DNA from: Trichinella spiralis
Lineage: Eukaryota > Nematoda > Enoplea > Trichinellida > Trichinellidae
Length of the DNA: 64,000 nucleotides
Assembly: GCA_000181795.3 (NCBI GenBank)
Contig: CM012953.1
Location: 1,012,184-1,076,183, forward strand
Direction: 5' to 3'
Each line of letters starts with the position of its first letter. Positions within the stretch are counted from its first letter, which is position 1. The notes beneath the pieces are model-generated. The model had not been told where the DNA came from. It saw only the letters and a program-made list of their open reading frames with translations, and did not search any database. Shown in pieces: positions 25,212-37,008 of this stretch. Made by a program: the position numbers and the translations under genes.

Positions 25212-27382
25212 TTAGACAACTGATAGCACGGCGCGAGCGATGAAAAAGCTGAAAATCGAGCCTGAAACGACACCAAAGCACTGGTATACGGCCGACAGCG
25301 CGCCGGCAATTTCTTTCCATTCGTCGTTCACTTGAGCAGAACAATAAATTGTGCACAAATTTATCAAATAACCGTTGCTGAAGCCGAGCACGGTGATCAA
25401 AAAGGCGAAACCGAAATCGTCCGGCATCAGACCTTCTGCCAAAGGTCTGGATGCTACATTACAACAAAGCAGAGCCGGAATCAATGCAATCCTGGCCACG
25501 GCGAGAACCACCAGAAGTGCATGGTCGGCTTTAGGCTGAAACGTGAGCATGGATTGATGATATTCGTGGGAAGAAAATTATAATAATACCCATCGAAGTT
25601 TTTGAGTAATTGAACGTCCGATAAGATCGCTGACGTTGAAATTAAGAAAAAGACCAACTGGTAAAAAATATTCTGAAATTTCAATTTTTTTAATATGAAA
25701 TCAAAAATTCAATTTCCACAATTATTCTTCACCATTCCAAGTAGTATTGTTGCTGGTCGACTTTGTCAATGATGCTAGAGCAGGAAAGCACACCAGTGTA
25801 ACAAAATTTACAACAAACAATACAATCGCATAATAGATTGTCTAAAAATGAAACATCAACACCAAATTCATAAAATGCATATTTTTTATTAACAAACCTC
25901 ATAAAATACATTTTTCACTACATCCATTTTCTTCCACAACACATTGATTGAATATTCTTGATATTCTTGCAGAAGCTGACATTGGTCATCTTGTCTTGTC
26001 GACTGTTCATTAATTCCTACCGATTTGAAACGTTGTGGCAGTTTCTCAAATGAAAAAAAATTAACTAATCAATATTCAGCAATTCATTCACAATCGAACA
26101 CGAATCATTTATTAGAAATGCAAATATAAGACGAACAGTTTTTACAGCTTTTACAGTAATACCTAAACTGAACTTTGTGCATTGCATAATTTTATTATAA
26201 TTTTCTTTCAATTTCAATTCGAACATATCTATAACATATACACAACCGAGAAAAAAATAAGGTGCACCAAAACACCGAGAAATAAAAAAATAATTTTTAT
26301 TTTATTCCGTAATAACTTTTTTACAATGCATACAAGTTGAACTATTCTTCTTGAACATTAAAGCAAATCTTACCTTGTGCAAAACTTCATAATATGCAAC
26401 GCAGGATACGATTACGTACAAGATGCTGATTGTAAAATAAGAACTTCCAATAAGCATCGGAGAACCATGATTTGACCAAATGGAAAATATGGATAATAAT
26501 GATGTGAAAATGCCAGACATGGACTAAATGGGAGGGATATTTGTAGTCAAAATTTTCAACACAAACACACTCACCCATCCACAAAGTAGCAATACCATAC
26601 AACGAGAAGGATATAGTGCAGACAATCCCAAACTCGACCCTGCTAGCACACTACTTCCAACTGAAAAATCAGAAACAAAATTTTCATTCAAGAAAATATC
26701 AAAATTAGAAAAAAATTTTCTTCATTATGAATAAAAAATATTACAATTTCCAATGGCCATGAAAATCAAAGTGATGACAAAGAACGATAATCTTGCAGAC
26801 GATGTATCCACTACTGCCAACGCCAACGCGGGAATTAGGCTGGCAATCATTAAAATATGAGCACCAATCATACGCACACCAATAGAAAGCCTAGAATAGA
26901 TGATATGTATAATTTATAACGAAAAATTTTCATAATTACTTATCAGTCAATGCTACATTGACTAAATTTCCAATGAGAATAGTTGCACTGCCAACAAAAC
27001 TAAAATAATTTTCAAAAGTATCCGCAAAATCATGATGACCAGTGATGTTCAACATTGGGGAAAGTTTGTATTGAAAATACTAAAAAAAATAATAATATTC
27101 AATATTCATAAAAATGGATTGGACAGTTAGTTGATTTGTCATCAAAAATTTTTATACTTCTTTGGCAGTAATAAATAAATTCCACGGAAGAAGGCAACAG
27201 ATGCCAAGAAGAAAAAATATCACTTGCACAGAGTATGTGCAAATGACTCTTTCCTCTGCCATTTTTAACGTATTATTTTCTTCTGCCTGGTCTATCTGCC
27301 CGGCGATGTTTTGCTGAAACAACCGTTATAAGTTCTATTTGAAAAATACCACTGTACATACTTGAACTTCAATCGATTCCAT
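25212..27382 (-). CDS. Equilibrative nucleoside transporter (ENT / SLC29 family)
   Basis: Multi-pass membrane carrier for nucleosides. Ten exons on the minus strand: 27362-27382, 27158-27313, 26940-27079, 26745-26890, 26575-26660, 26374-26523, 25898-26044, 25733-25841, 25590-25672, 25212-25535; 453 aa, the usual family size with 11 expected membrane segments. The first membrane segment contains the hallmark LLPWNLFITAKEYF, preceded by an acidic N-terminus. The cytosolic loop between TM6 and TM7 carries KLPQRFKSVG and charged sequence. The second half has FNVSDLIGRSITQKLRW (cf. NVFDWLGRSLT in human ENT1), RIALIPALLCCN and FAFLITVLGFSNGYLINLC near the C-terminus. The ATG at 27382 begins a seven-codon first exon with a matching phase. 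Substrate specificity cannot be read from the sequence. Confidence 0.93.
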
Positions 27383-28730
27383 TTGTATCTAAAATGCAAA
27401 CATCAATTATGAAAAAAAATTAAATAATAAACAAAATTCTATAATATTTATTTCTGAATAGCGTTAATCAAGTGCTATGCATTAGCAAACATAAATATCA
27501 TCATAAAACAATATCTTTTTAAACGGCTGCAGTTGTTCATCTTAAAAATAAACCAAAAAAAATAAGCTCAACAAAACAATACAATTATATCCACTTTGTA
27601 TTAAAAAAATTTTTCGTTTCTGTACGAAATAAAAATAAATAATATAATTTTTCTCACAATTAAAGCAGAAATTAAATCAAAGAAAATAAAAAATAGTTCG
27701 ATAACCTGTGCAAACATTAACAGCATACAGACTTCAATTTTATCACAATTATTGTGGCAAAATATGAATGCAAATAAAGATTTTAAAAAATTCACATTTA
27801 ACAACCGTGCATTATAGGAAGTAATTTTCGACCATAATAATTTATTTATGTGAAGCTTGCAGTGTAATGACAGTGAATTTTTTTAACACAATTTTTAAAA
27901 CAACACAAACTTACAATATGGAAACTTTGTGAGACAAACTTACTTTTTGGAAAAAATAAAATTATCAATTCCACCCAATACTTTTGACTTTCATTATTTT
28001 GCTACGCCAAATTTATCTCAAATATATATATATAATTAAAGATAACATAAACAAATGAACTGAAATGCATATACTATCATCAATTATTGTAAGCGATATT
28101 TTCGGTGTAAATAATTCAGAAATGACAAACAAAAAGGTAGCTATAATAACATGTAAAAGACGGATCAATTTGCTTACAGATTATTACGTAGAAACGGTAA
28201 ACAATTTTCACCAATCTTAAGCAGCAGGTTTTACTACATACTGTACTTTTGTGCAATTTTATCCAACATTGAAGTTACAACTGAAAATTTCTAGGCATAC
28301 AATTTCATATAATTTCCAGAAAAAACTTTTCCAATTTCATATTTTGTATTTTGTAAAAGTTTTTCGCTTTTCTGTAATAATAAATATTTTGGTTAAAAAA
28401 ATTTAATAACCAAGCAGCCTATTGTTTAATGTAACTTTTGTAATTCATTGATCAGCATTGAATTTTATTACTTTGCTGACATTTGTTTGTGTTTACGTTG
28501 TTATATTTGATAATAAAAGCAGACTGTGTTAAATATTTACCCGGTAATCTGAATTTATATTTTATTTAATATAATATTTAAAATTTTTCTAAATAAAAAT
28601 ATAAAATGTAAAACTTTTATAATTACACTGAGATAAAAGTTTTTTGCATTATACGATACTGTAAGCACTTGAACATTCAAAAATTACAGTTGGAAGAGTT
28701 TAGTATCAAACGAAATTTGATCAATCTGTC
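27383..28730. other. Intergenic region between divergent ENT and SUB1
   Basis: About 1.35 kb of strongly AT-rich DNA between two divergently transcribed genes; it must hold both promoters. No coding exon, RNA gene or repeat stood out. An open frame at 27601-27804 is a chance AT-rich frame. Confidence 0.55.
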
Positions 28731-29479
28731 ATGTCTGATTCATCGTCTTCCAGTGGTCCAGAAGATGTACGTATTGTGGACGAATTATTTATTTTCCAAT
28801 GTACAAATAATCGATTCATTGAGTCCTTTGAATGCATGTACAATTTGTTGACTAATGTAAATGATAACAGTTGAAACTGTTATAATTTTTTAATTAAGTA
28901 ATAAATATAGTAAATTACTTTCATTCCTACGATTGAAATAGCAAATTTTGTAATCTATATTTCATGTTTTCTTTCACTGATAATGCATGTATTATTACAT
29001 AATTGTGAATTGTTTTAAACTGATCATATTCGGGTCGAATATTTTTCCTTTGTTAAGCGTTTTCCACCGCAAAATAAAAAGAAAGGAAATAAATCCAGTG
29101 AACCACCCACGAAGAAGGGAAAAATTGAACAACCGGAGGAAAGTGATGAATTCAAATTGGATGTAATTGAAAATGCCCCGAAGCTTGATTGAATCTCTTT
29201 AAAATTGATTGTGTGATATTTCGCTTTTTCAGCTTGGTGGTCGTAAATTTGTACACGTGAATGAATTTCGAGGCCGCAAGCGAGTCGACATCAGAGAATA
29301 TTTTCAAGCAAGCGACGGACAAGTTCGACCAACCAAAAAAGGTTCATATTCAATATTTTATTTCCATTTTAATTTTATAAATTTTTCAATCATATGCAGG
29401 CATTTCATTATCTCACGAACAGTTCCAGCTATTGCTTGACAGTGCAGACAAAATTAAAGACAAGTTGCGAGAATTCTGA
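28731..29479 (+). CDS. SUB1: Transcriptional coactivator PC4 / SUB1
   Basis: Small nuclear ssDNA-binding cofactor of RNA polymerase II. Four exons: 28731-28766, 29058-29162, 29233-29341, 29400-29479; 109 aa (human 127). It begins with a Ser-rich segment (MSDSSSSSGPED), as in human PC4. A Lys-rich linker (QNKKKGNKSSEPPTKKGK) follows. The ssDNA-binding domain has RKFVHVNEFRGRKRVDIREY, then RPTKKGISLSHEQF, with a C-terminal helix DKIKDKLREF. The phases of all junctions fit. An upstream frame in another register (28669-28851) overlaps exon 1 and is discarded. Confidence is high because the second half matches PC4 nearly block for block. Confidence 0.93.
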
Positions 29480-30616
29480 TTGAAAGAGGCGAAATTTTTT
29501 AACGTTTGCAGTTTTGTTCTTTTCAGTTTATTTTTAAATTTGATGCAAATTTCAAAAAATATTTAAAAAAAAGGTGTCAACTTTGTTGATAAATAAGGAT
29601 TCATTGAAAGTTTTTGTTTATTTTATTTGATTAAACTTTGTTTCAGCAATATGAAAATTTGTTTTGTGATTGTTGAATTGAGTGAGCATGCAATTTTGCA
29701 TTTTATTTTTCAATGAAAATTCAGAAATTAATATCTCAAGTTCATTTATTTGAGTTCAAACGCGCTGCTGCTAAGTACAGGATGAAAATAACTTTCATTG
29801 TGAGAAATGAAATTCCTGGCCTAAATTTTCAATTTCAATTATTCAAACTAATTTTAGATCGAAACTTATCAGTGAACAGTATAATTAAAAATAATCAGGC
29901 ATCACTTGCATTGTTTTTAAACTGCACTTTTTTAAACACTTGTACAATAATAAATTATTACCAAGAAGATTATACGAAAAAAATGTCATTTTTTAGCTGA
30001 AAGGTCCCATGCATGGGCAGTAATAGATCACTTTCGGATTAAAAGTATAACTTACCATCTGAGAATGTAGAAAAAAACATTTTGAAATAATTTGCTTACT
30101 GTATCCATTTGCGGAGAGTTTACTTTTCCGATTTGAAAAGTGCTCTTCCAAGATATTTTTTCATCAGACACAACTTCTGGACTGATTTGCAAAATTTACA
30201 AAGTAGCTTTAAGCTTCTTCAACTAATTCATTTTTCACATTTGTATCAAAATGAATACCCAGAAAAATGAAAATACATTATCTAAAAGATATACTGAACA
30301 ATTATGAAGAAAAAAATCATATACTATCCGTTCGTCACACACATGTATTCGTACATATATTTGCATCACTCATAATTTCTGGTCATACATGAAAGCAAGT
30401 GTAACAAAAATCTTTGAAAAAAATATATTCCAATTTTTATTACTATTAAAAATAAAGTGCCTTTAAAATCATTCTTAAATTTTCATAATTCACTGCATAT
30501 TTATTTTTTAAGCAAAAAAAACAAATAAAAATGGGGGAAAAAATTTCATATGAAATCAAATTAATTAATAAATAATAGCATATTATCAAATGAATGAAAG
30601 ATTGAAATGGAAATTT
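29480..30616. other. Convergent spacer between SUB1 and the SIDT gene
   Basis: About 1.1 kb of AT-rich DNA. TTTATT at 30500-30505 could be the minus-strand poly(A) signal of the SIDT gene. An open frame at 29713-30000 (95 codons, F/I/N-rich) has no support. Otherwise nothing is seen. Confidence 0.5.
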
Positions 30617-33600
30617 TCAAAAAACCGGGATTTCATTGTGCGTCGTGTAAACCAAGTCGTCGTCAATGACAAGCAGAACAACAAAAGAAAGAAACAAACT
30701 AATTGCGGACAAAAAGTGCCAAATATCGTGTGCATCATAGAAGCCTAAAAAAATGCACCGATTGTTCAATTCGCGTGACTGAGCCGCTGTGAACTGAAAA
30801 AAAAACAAACAAACAAATAAATAAATAAACAAATATGCAGAAATTAAGGGAGAAAAGAAAAAATAAACACTTACACGCCAGCTTGATTGTTCTTGAAGAA
30901 AAAAGAGCAAACTGAATCCCCAAGAAATGCAAGAAAGCCCGGAAAGTAAAATTGCCCGGTAATTCAGATGTTCTTTGTGTCGCATCTGAGAAAAGAATTA
31001 TATATTTAAATACAGATGAGATTGATAATGAAATAATAATTTCCCCATCAATTCAAACCTTCATTGCAATGTAAAACAGCAAATACAAAAGTAAATTGCT
31101 GATAAATATCACAACCAGATAAAGTGGAAAATCTCTGAACTGTTTGATAATACCGACGATGATGCTAAAAAATATAATATACATCATCCATCATCTTCTA
31201 AATTGGTCACAATTAATGATCACAAACTTACAAGGCAATGTTCAACACGTTACCAAATAACAAAAATATCATCCGATCCTGAAGTATAAATTGAACATTA
31301 GTATATTAGTGAATTAATTATTAGTGACGAAATGGGGAAAAAAAATAATCTACCGGATAACTTGGACAATACCAACTGCATGTTTTGTTGCAAGAAAAAA
31401 ATTCTTTGAAAATTCGAATTGCTGCACCACGTTCTTGAGGAAAAAGGAAATAAGAAAAAAAAATATTTTTTAATATAAAAAATTAATTTTACCAATTCTC
31501 CATTGACCTTTGTAGTAAAATTCGGCACTCAAAGTAAAAATTAGAATAGCATAAAAAATGCTGAACACTATCCAAAATGGTAACCCGTTGTAAACCTATA
31601 AAAACAACAATTTATTAATTTATCAAATAATACATATATATTTTTTTTTCAAAACTCACCACTCCAATTACAGCCAAAAAAATAAACATAGCCATCACAG
31701 CGTAGGCAACATGCGAATCTGCATTGATGTCTGGATGACGAATTTGATAAATCTTTAACATACTCAACGCAGCAATCATATACATAAAAGCAGTATCTGA
31801 AATATTGAAATAAATCGAAACGAACAGAAGAAATAAATCGAACCAATCGATGCGCATACCAAATTGAAAATTGGCAAAATTCGGACAAACGTGATAACAA
31901 CCGCTGAGAATGCCTTCCAATGCCAGAGCCATACCCATAGCGTAGAACAATCCATAATGTTGTGGAATGCCATAATGCTGAAAATTTAACAAAATCAACC
32001 TTCATCATCATCAACAACAACAACAACAAAAATATTACAGTATAAAAGGCTTCGTTTCTGTTCAATTGTCGTTGATTTTCCGCATCTCTGCAATAAAAGA
32101 AGAAAAACATATTGTAAAATGATAAAAAAAAATTTTTTTAACAAAAAAATAATATACCTCATCCAAACAAGAATCAAAAACAACAAGCCCAACAGTACGT
32201 AACCAACATTGCTGAAGACACTGTTGAAAGCAAATATACCCCACAGTGGACGTGCGCATTCGAAATTGTAAAAGCACAAATCTTGATCGCCTGTTTTAAC
32301 AACTTCCTAAAAATATCCAGCAGTTGTTCAATTTTGCTTCTCAAATTTCACTTTACATATTTATTTATTTAGTAAAATGTTCATCAGAAAAATCAAATGA
32401 TATAAATCTTGCTTATTATCAAATGCACAAATTAAATATGCGTCAGTTCAATTCAGAGCTTCACTAATTAAAAATTACAATGTCGAATTATAAAAGTTGA
32501 TGATACAACTCACTGATTGATACGTCAATACCAATTGAACAACCGGAAGAATGTAAAAAATTGCAATTGTAAGCAAATTCCTAAAGAAAGAAAAATAAAT
32601 AAAAAATCGACGAACATTTAATTAAACAAAATAAAATAATTCAAAAAATTACTACCATGGATATATTGAATACTTCCTGTCGTTTTGCTTGTACGGTTTC
32701 CTAGCTAAATCAGCGACCATCAAACTGACCTTAAAAATCAATTGAATAATTGAAATTTACTATAATTATAATTATTTAATATCTAATAACAATAACAAAA
32801 CAAATAATAATAGTAAACCTTCGTTCTGACGACGACTTTTTCAAGAGAAATTTCTTCTTCTTCCACACTGGATGAATGCTCTCGTGTACGAACCCTGTTT
32901 TGTATCACTGAAAATGAAGCAAATTTTTTTGCAAATTAACAATTTGTAAAATTAATTTAAAAAAAACAATAATCACTGACGAGGATCCGATTCCAAAGAA
33001 TTTATTGCTCCATAATTTTCGCCAATTCCACCAGTTGCTTCTTCTTCTTCAAAAGCAACCAGCAAATCTTTTCTTATGTGTCGAAATCGCAGTTCATCTC
33101 TTGTGATGTAAATTTTGCAAAATTAACAAACAATGCAAAACTCGAATTCAAGCTTACCGACAATAAAATACAAGCCAAAACAAAAATACAACAATGTAAA
33201 TTACAGCATAAACCGCCAACGTTGAACCAATCACCAGCAGATAATCGTCGTCTGAAATTGGTGGAATTATCAACCAAAGCAAAAGCATACGGTAAAATGG
33301 TCGGTTTACAATACTTGACATCACTTTTTCCACCAATACTTGAAATGATTTCGACTGATTGACATCCGATACAGGATCTAACAACAGTGCAACTTGTGGT
33401 TCAATAAAAAACAATCCATCCATTAAATTATTTTATTACCAGCCGGAACAAGTGTGGACATGTAATTGCATTCGTACGGATTCGCTTTGACGACAAACAC
33501 TACATGCACCTGTGCCATGGATGTTTTGTGCAAAGTGACCGCGGCTTTCTTGGTCATCGTTTGATAATCGCCCAAAAATTTCACATTCGTGTCCAAATCA

Positions 33601-34502
33601 AACGCGGGACACTAGACGAACAAAGCACATTTATTAAAATATAATTTTTCTCTTTTTGTTCTCAAACGCTATTTATTATTAGCTGTTACAATAGAAAATA
33701 CCAACCTGGGCCGGTTGTATACTGACGACCATGCATTCAGAATCGTCATCACTGTTTACACGGATTACCACGCGATCAACATCTTCGGGAAATTTGAAAA
33801 ACAAAAACTGCGGCTGCGGTGGACTGGCGGTGAGATTTATTGGACGATTGATTCTTGAAATTTAAATATTTTTCAAAATAAAACTGGCCCCAAAACAACA
33901 AACTTTGTCGAATTACTGCAGTTGAAAATTTTCGGTCCTTGTGGCCAGAACGGTAAAATTCAACAAATGCGGACTGTTGGTGCTCAGTTCGACGTAAAGC
34001 CAACGATCGACTGCCGGCAAATCTTCCACCGCGTCAACATCCGGACACAACGTTCTACTGACAATGTTGTATTGAAATCTGTAAAAACCAAACGTGTCGA
34101 AATATTAGCAACTCCACAATATGGGAAAGAAATACTTATTTTCCAATGCCAGAGGCACTTGCCAGGAGAGGATAGTTTTGGTGTCGCGAACGACAACGAG
34201 CAACGGCCATTGCAATCTAGCATCTGAACTTTGCACAGAAATTCGAATAACATCTCGCTAAATTCAAAAAAAACATAATAAATCCATTCAAATAAATAAA
34301 TATATTTATATTGATACAAAATTACAGTAAACGTTCGATTGAATGCAAGCCTGAGTACGTTGCTTCCACGAGATGCGACCGCGCCTGAATACAGCTTGCC
34401 GTATTGCCATTGAATATCATCAGCCAAATTCCATCGAAACAACTTCAGAGCACAAAATATCAACCAAAGCAAATGTTGCGCAGATAAATGGAAGAAATTC
34501 AT
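30617..34502 (-). CDS. SID-1 / SIDT / CHUP-1 family transmembrane protein
   Basis: Family linked to dsRNA uptake (SID-1), lysosomal RNA handling (SIDT2) and cholesterol uptake (CHUP-1). Twenty-one exons on the minus strand: 34326-34502, 34136-34257, 33917-34078, 33706-33853, 33440-33611, 33291-33392, 33158-33251, 32981-33099, 32819-32907, 32656-32729, 32514-32580, 32158-32306, 32039-32087, 31860-31977, 31660-31796, 31493-31595, 31354-31433, 31232-31278, 31059-31164, 30875-30985, 30617-30793; 800 aa. Signal peptide, then a luminal/extracellular region with [25 protein letters not shown] and [14 protein letters not shown]. The multi-pass half has [74 protein letters not shown] and [15 protein letters not shown], ending IPVF. 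The Ser/His of SGCYHVCPN, the Asp before TAFMYM and the two His of DAHDIWHF match the zinc site of SIDT proteins. It resembles SIDT/CHUP-1 more than the divergent C. elegans SID-1 (inference). Confidence 0.95.
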
Positions 34503-35496
34503 CGACAAGGAGTGTTTTTAGCAAATTTTCAATTCAGCATGACATTTCTAAATTCTGAATAAAAAATAAATTTTAATATCTTTTGAAATTTATTTATAAT
34601 TTTTCAAAAAAATGAAACACACTTTTTCCAACTGATAAATAATGCAGTTTACAACTGAGGTTGAAAATTTACAAATGCTATTAAATGAAAGAAACTGGCT
34701 TCCATCTTTTCTTTTGAATTATTCTCATCATTATTATTCACAAACATCCATAGCCATATGAATACAAAACAAAATAATGCAAATTACAAAACAGCTCTTT
34801 GCCATCTAAAAATTAACTTCAAAATAATAAATAAAATTACAGCAAATATGTCGATGAGATTTTTTCATTTGTTTGCCTTCATGGGTTGATAAAAAGAGTG
34901 AACTTGTGCAAAAAAGTAATTTGTATAAATGATATAAAAAATTTTGAAATGTCAAAAATCAAATCCCTCCTCCAACCACAAGCTTACGAAAGCATAATCG
35001 AATAACATATACTATGACTTTTTTCATAGCCAATTACCATTCATACACCAAAGCTGAAATAGTATTCAGCTCCCAAATATAAGTTAATATGAATAAAAAA
35101 TAAAATTATCATACACTCAGTCAAATGTATCTGCAAAATTTAGCTAATTCATTAAAAGTTTCTCTTGAAAAAACACTACCAGCGTGCGATACATCACTAT
35201 CTCTTCAAACCTAATTCGTCTACAGTGATCAATGAAAATCAAGCTTTAATAAAACAATCTTTAAAAATACATGCGAATTTGATTTCATTAACATATTAAC
35301 AAATAATTTATTTCCAAATAAATTTATACTGAAGCAATAATCAAAACGGGACATCCACTATAACTTTATGCAGGGACAATTTTACAATAAACAAAAGCAT
35401 GACAGTTTCTTTTTTTGTAACCATTAGAAATTTCTCACAATTTCATTTTCATTTATTCCAATTTTATTGGTATAAATCTATATTGCAAACGCAAAA
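34503..35496. other. Spacer upstream of the SIDT gene
   Basis: About 1 kb of AT-rich DNA containing the SIDT promoter side and, at its right end, the 3' flank of the next minus-strand locus. No gene, RNA or repeat was recognised. Confidence 0.5.
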
Positions 35497-35865
35497 TTAC
35501 GAAATATTTAATTTAAGCCGACTTTTAATTTCTTCTGCTGTATTTAAACTTTCTTGAATTTTTTTTTCACAAGCAAGCACCTCTTCTTGCAGTTTCCAAG
35601 ACATCATTTGACATTTATTCAGATATTCGAACGCAAGCATTGTCTCACTGTTCACTTTGAATTTTGTGGATTTATTGCTTTCACTGTCCATGTCAGCATT
35701 TTCACTTTCTACTATAGTACACCAATCATTTTCAGTAAAATCGGTGAAAATGCAATCGTCCGGCTGTACACCACTGATATCTTCGAGTATCTGTTCTTCG
35801 CTTAAATTAACAGCACAATCCATTGGAGGCAGTGGCATATCGGCTTTTAAATCAAAAAATTTCAT
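35497..35865 (-). CDS. Small hypothetical protein, downstream ORF of an abutting pair
   Basis: 122 codons without introns from the ATG at 35865. The N-terminal half is acidic (LSEEQILEDISG, DDCIFTDFTENDW), while the C-terminal 50 residues look helical and possibly coiled-coil (KLQEEVLACEKKIQESLNTA). No membrane segment or signal peptide. I do not recognise the family. The ATG follows immediately after the TAA of the ORF upstream, in the same frame, so both probably sit on one transcript. Codon use is mixed and protein-like rather than random AT. It could be translated by reinitiation or readthrough, or from its own trans-spliced mRNA. Confidence 0.55.
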   Translation of the reverse strand: MKFFDLKADMPLPPMDCAVNLSEEQILEDISGVQPDDCIFTDFTENDWCTIVESENADMDSESNKSTKFKVNSETMLAFEYLNKCQMMSWKLQEEVLACEKKIQESLNTAEEIKSRLKLNIS

Positions 35866-36141
35866 TTAAGTAAAAGTATCTATTTCTTCACAGAAATACT
35901 TGTCGACCTTTGACAGAAACTTTGCCGAATATTGCGCAATTACTGTACCTGTGTAAACACTTCCGCTTAACACAATAATAACTTTCAGTAAAAAGAACGG
36001 TTCAACGTAAGGTCGCCTTCTTGAATACTGAGATGATGATGAACTGCAGCTCGCTTTAAAAGTGCGGAAATGGTTGTTTAACTTCTTGAAAGTACAAAAG
36101 TTATGGCAAAATGTAATCAAGTTTCTTTTAATTATAAGCAT
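35866..36141 (-). CDS. Small hypothetical protein, probably mitochondrial, upstream ORF of the pair
   Basis: 91 codons from an ATG at 36141 to TAA at 35866-35868. The first 45 residues are rich in Lys/Arg/His/Ser with no acidic residue (MLIIKRNLITFCHNFC ... SRRRPYVEP), typical of a mitochondrial presequence. One hydrophobic segment follows (FFLLKVIIVLSGSVYTGTVI), then an amphipathic tail (AKFLSKVDKYFCEEIDTFT). This layout resembles small inner-membrane proteins, for example MICOS-type subunits, but no family signature is visible and I assign no name. An acceptor-like GAGAACAG lies 9 bases before the ATG. The stop abuts the next ATG in the same frame. Confidence 0.55.
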   Translation of the reverse strand: MLIIKRNLITFCHNFCTFKKLNNHFRTFKASCSSSSSQYSRRRPYVEPFFLLKVIIVLSGSVYTGTVIAQYSAKFLSKVDKYFCEEIDTFT

Positions 36142-37008
36142 AAAAATAATCTGTTCTCATATTTCCAAATCAGCATTGCAGGACTCCAAGAAAGCACTGT
36201 TTATCTAAAGATGATAAAATTATGATGATAAAAGCACGCGAAAGTCAATATATTTAACTGCATTTTGCCTAATAACTCATCATTCAAAACGAAAACTACG
36301 CGAAAAACAAATAATTACCATTTCATGACATGAAACAAACAAGATAATGTTGAACTCTCTTCTTCGGGATCTACAAGCAAAGTTACAGTATCAATCGATC
36401 TGCAAGTATAAATTCAGTGTTTGACAAGGTTTATTGCAATGAACAATTTACTGAAGCAGAACTTTTCCATATTGTATGAAATATTATTAATTTTGGTAGA
36501 GTTCAACATACTGTCAATGTCAGGAAAACTGTAAAAAGAGAGTGCGCAACGAATTGTTAAATTCAACAAAAATCATTTTGAAAATATCATCTGAAATGTT
36601 TCTATTGTATTGTGGAAATGATAAAAAATTGTAAAACTATTTCTCCATAAGATGTAAATTTATTGTCAAACGACAGACACCAACAATAATGTTTCAATTA
36701 GCAGTACTTTTTGTGCAATTTTAAAATTTGAGATATTTTCTAATGGTAAGTTTCACATTTCAAGCTTTGGTAGTGAAATTTCGCAAGAAAATGTTCTAAA
36801 TCATTAATTACAACTGAAAAATGCTTTGTTTTATTCTTCTTCTTCTTACTTGATCCATTTATTCAACAGATTACAATGTGTAGTGTTCAATAAGCAATAA
36901 AGTAATTTTTCAAATAATGAAATTAATTTTAAAAAATTTTCAAATCATCTTGTACAAAAGGATTCATAAATTTCGAAGAATGACCGAATTCAAGTTGAAA
37001 CTTTTTCT
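36142..37008. other. Spacer between the ORF pair and SSRP1
   Basis: About 870 AT-rich bases: the SSRP1 3' flank with a minus-strand AATAAA (TTTATT at 36858-36863), then the promoter side of the small ORF pair. No other feature. Confidence 0.5.
36858..36863 (-). terminator. Poly(A) signal of SSRP1
   Basis: TTTATT on the plus strand (AATAAA on the coding strand) about 145 bases past the SSRP1 stop. Confidence 0.5.

Noticed and set aside
28669-28851. Plus-strand frame overlapping SUB1 exon 1
   Set aside because: Different frame from the PC4 reading; the SUB1 ATG at 28731 has a proper donor and phase.
33922-34558. Plus-strand frames of 61-101 codons
   Set aside because: They lie antisense to SIDT exons 1-3, which have conserved family sequence and matching phases.
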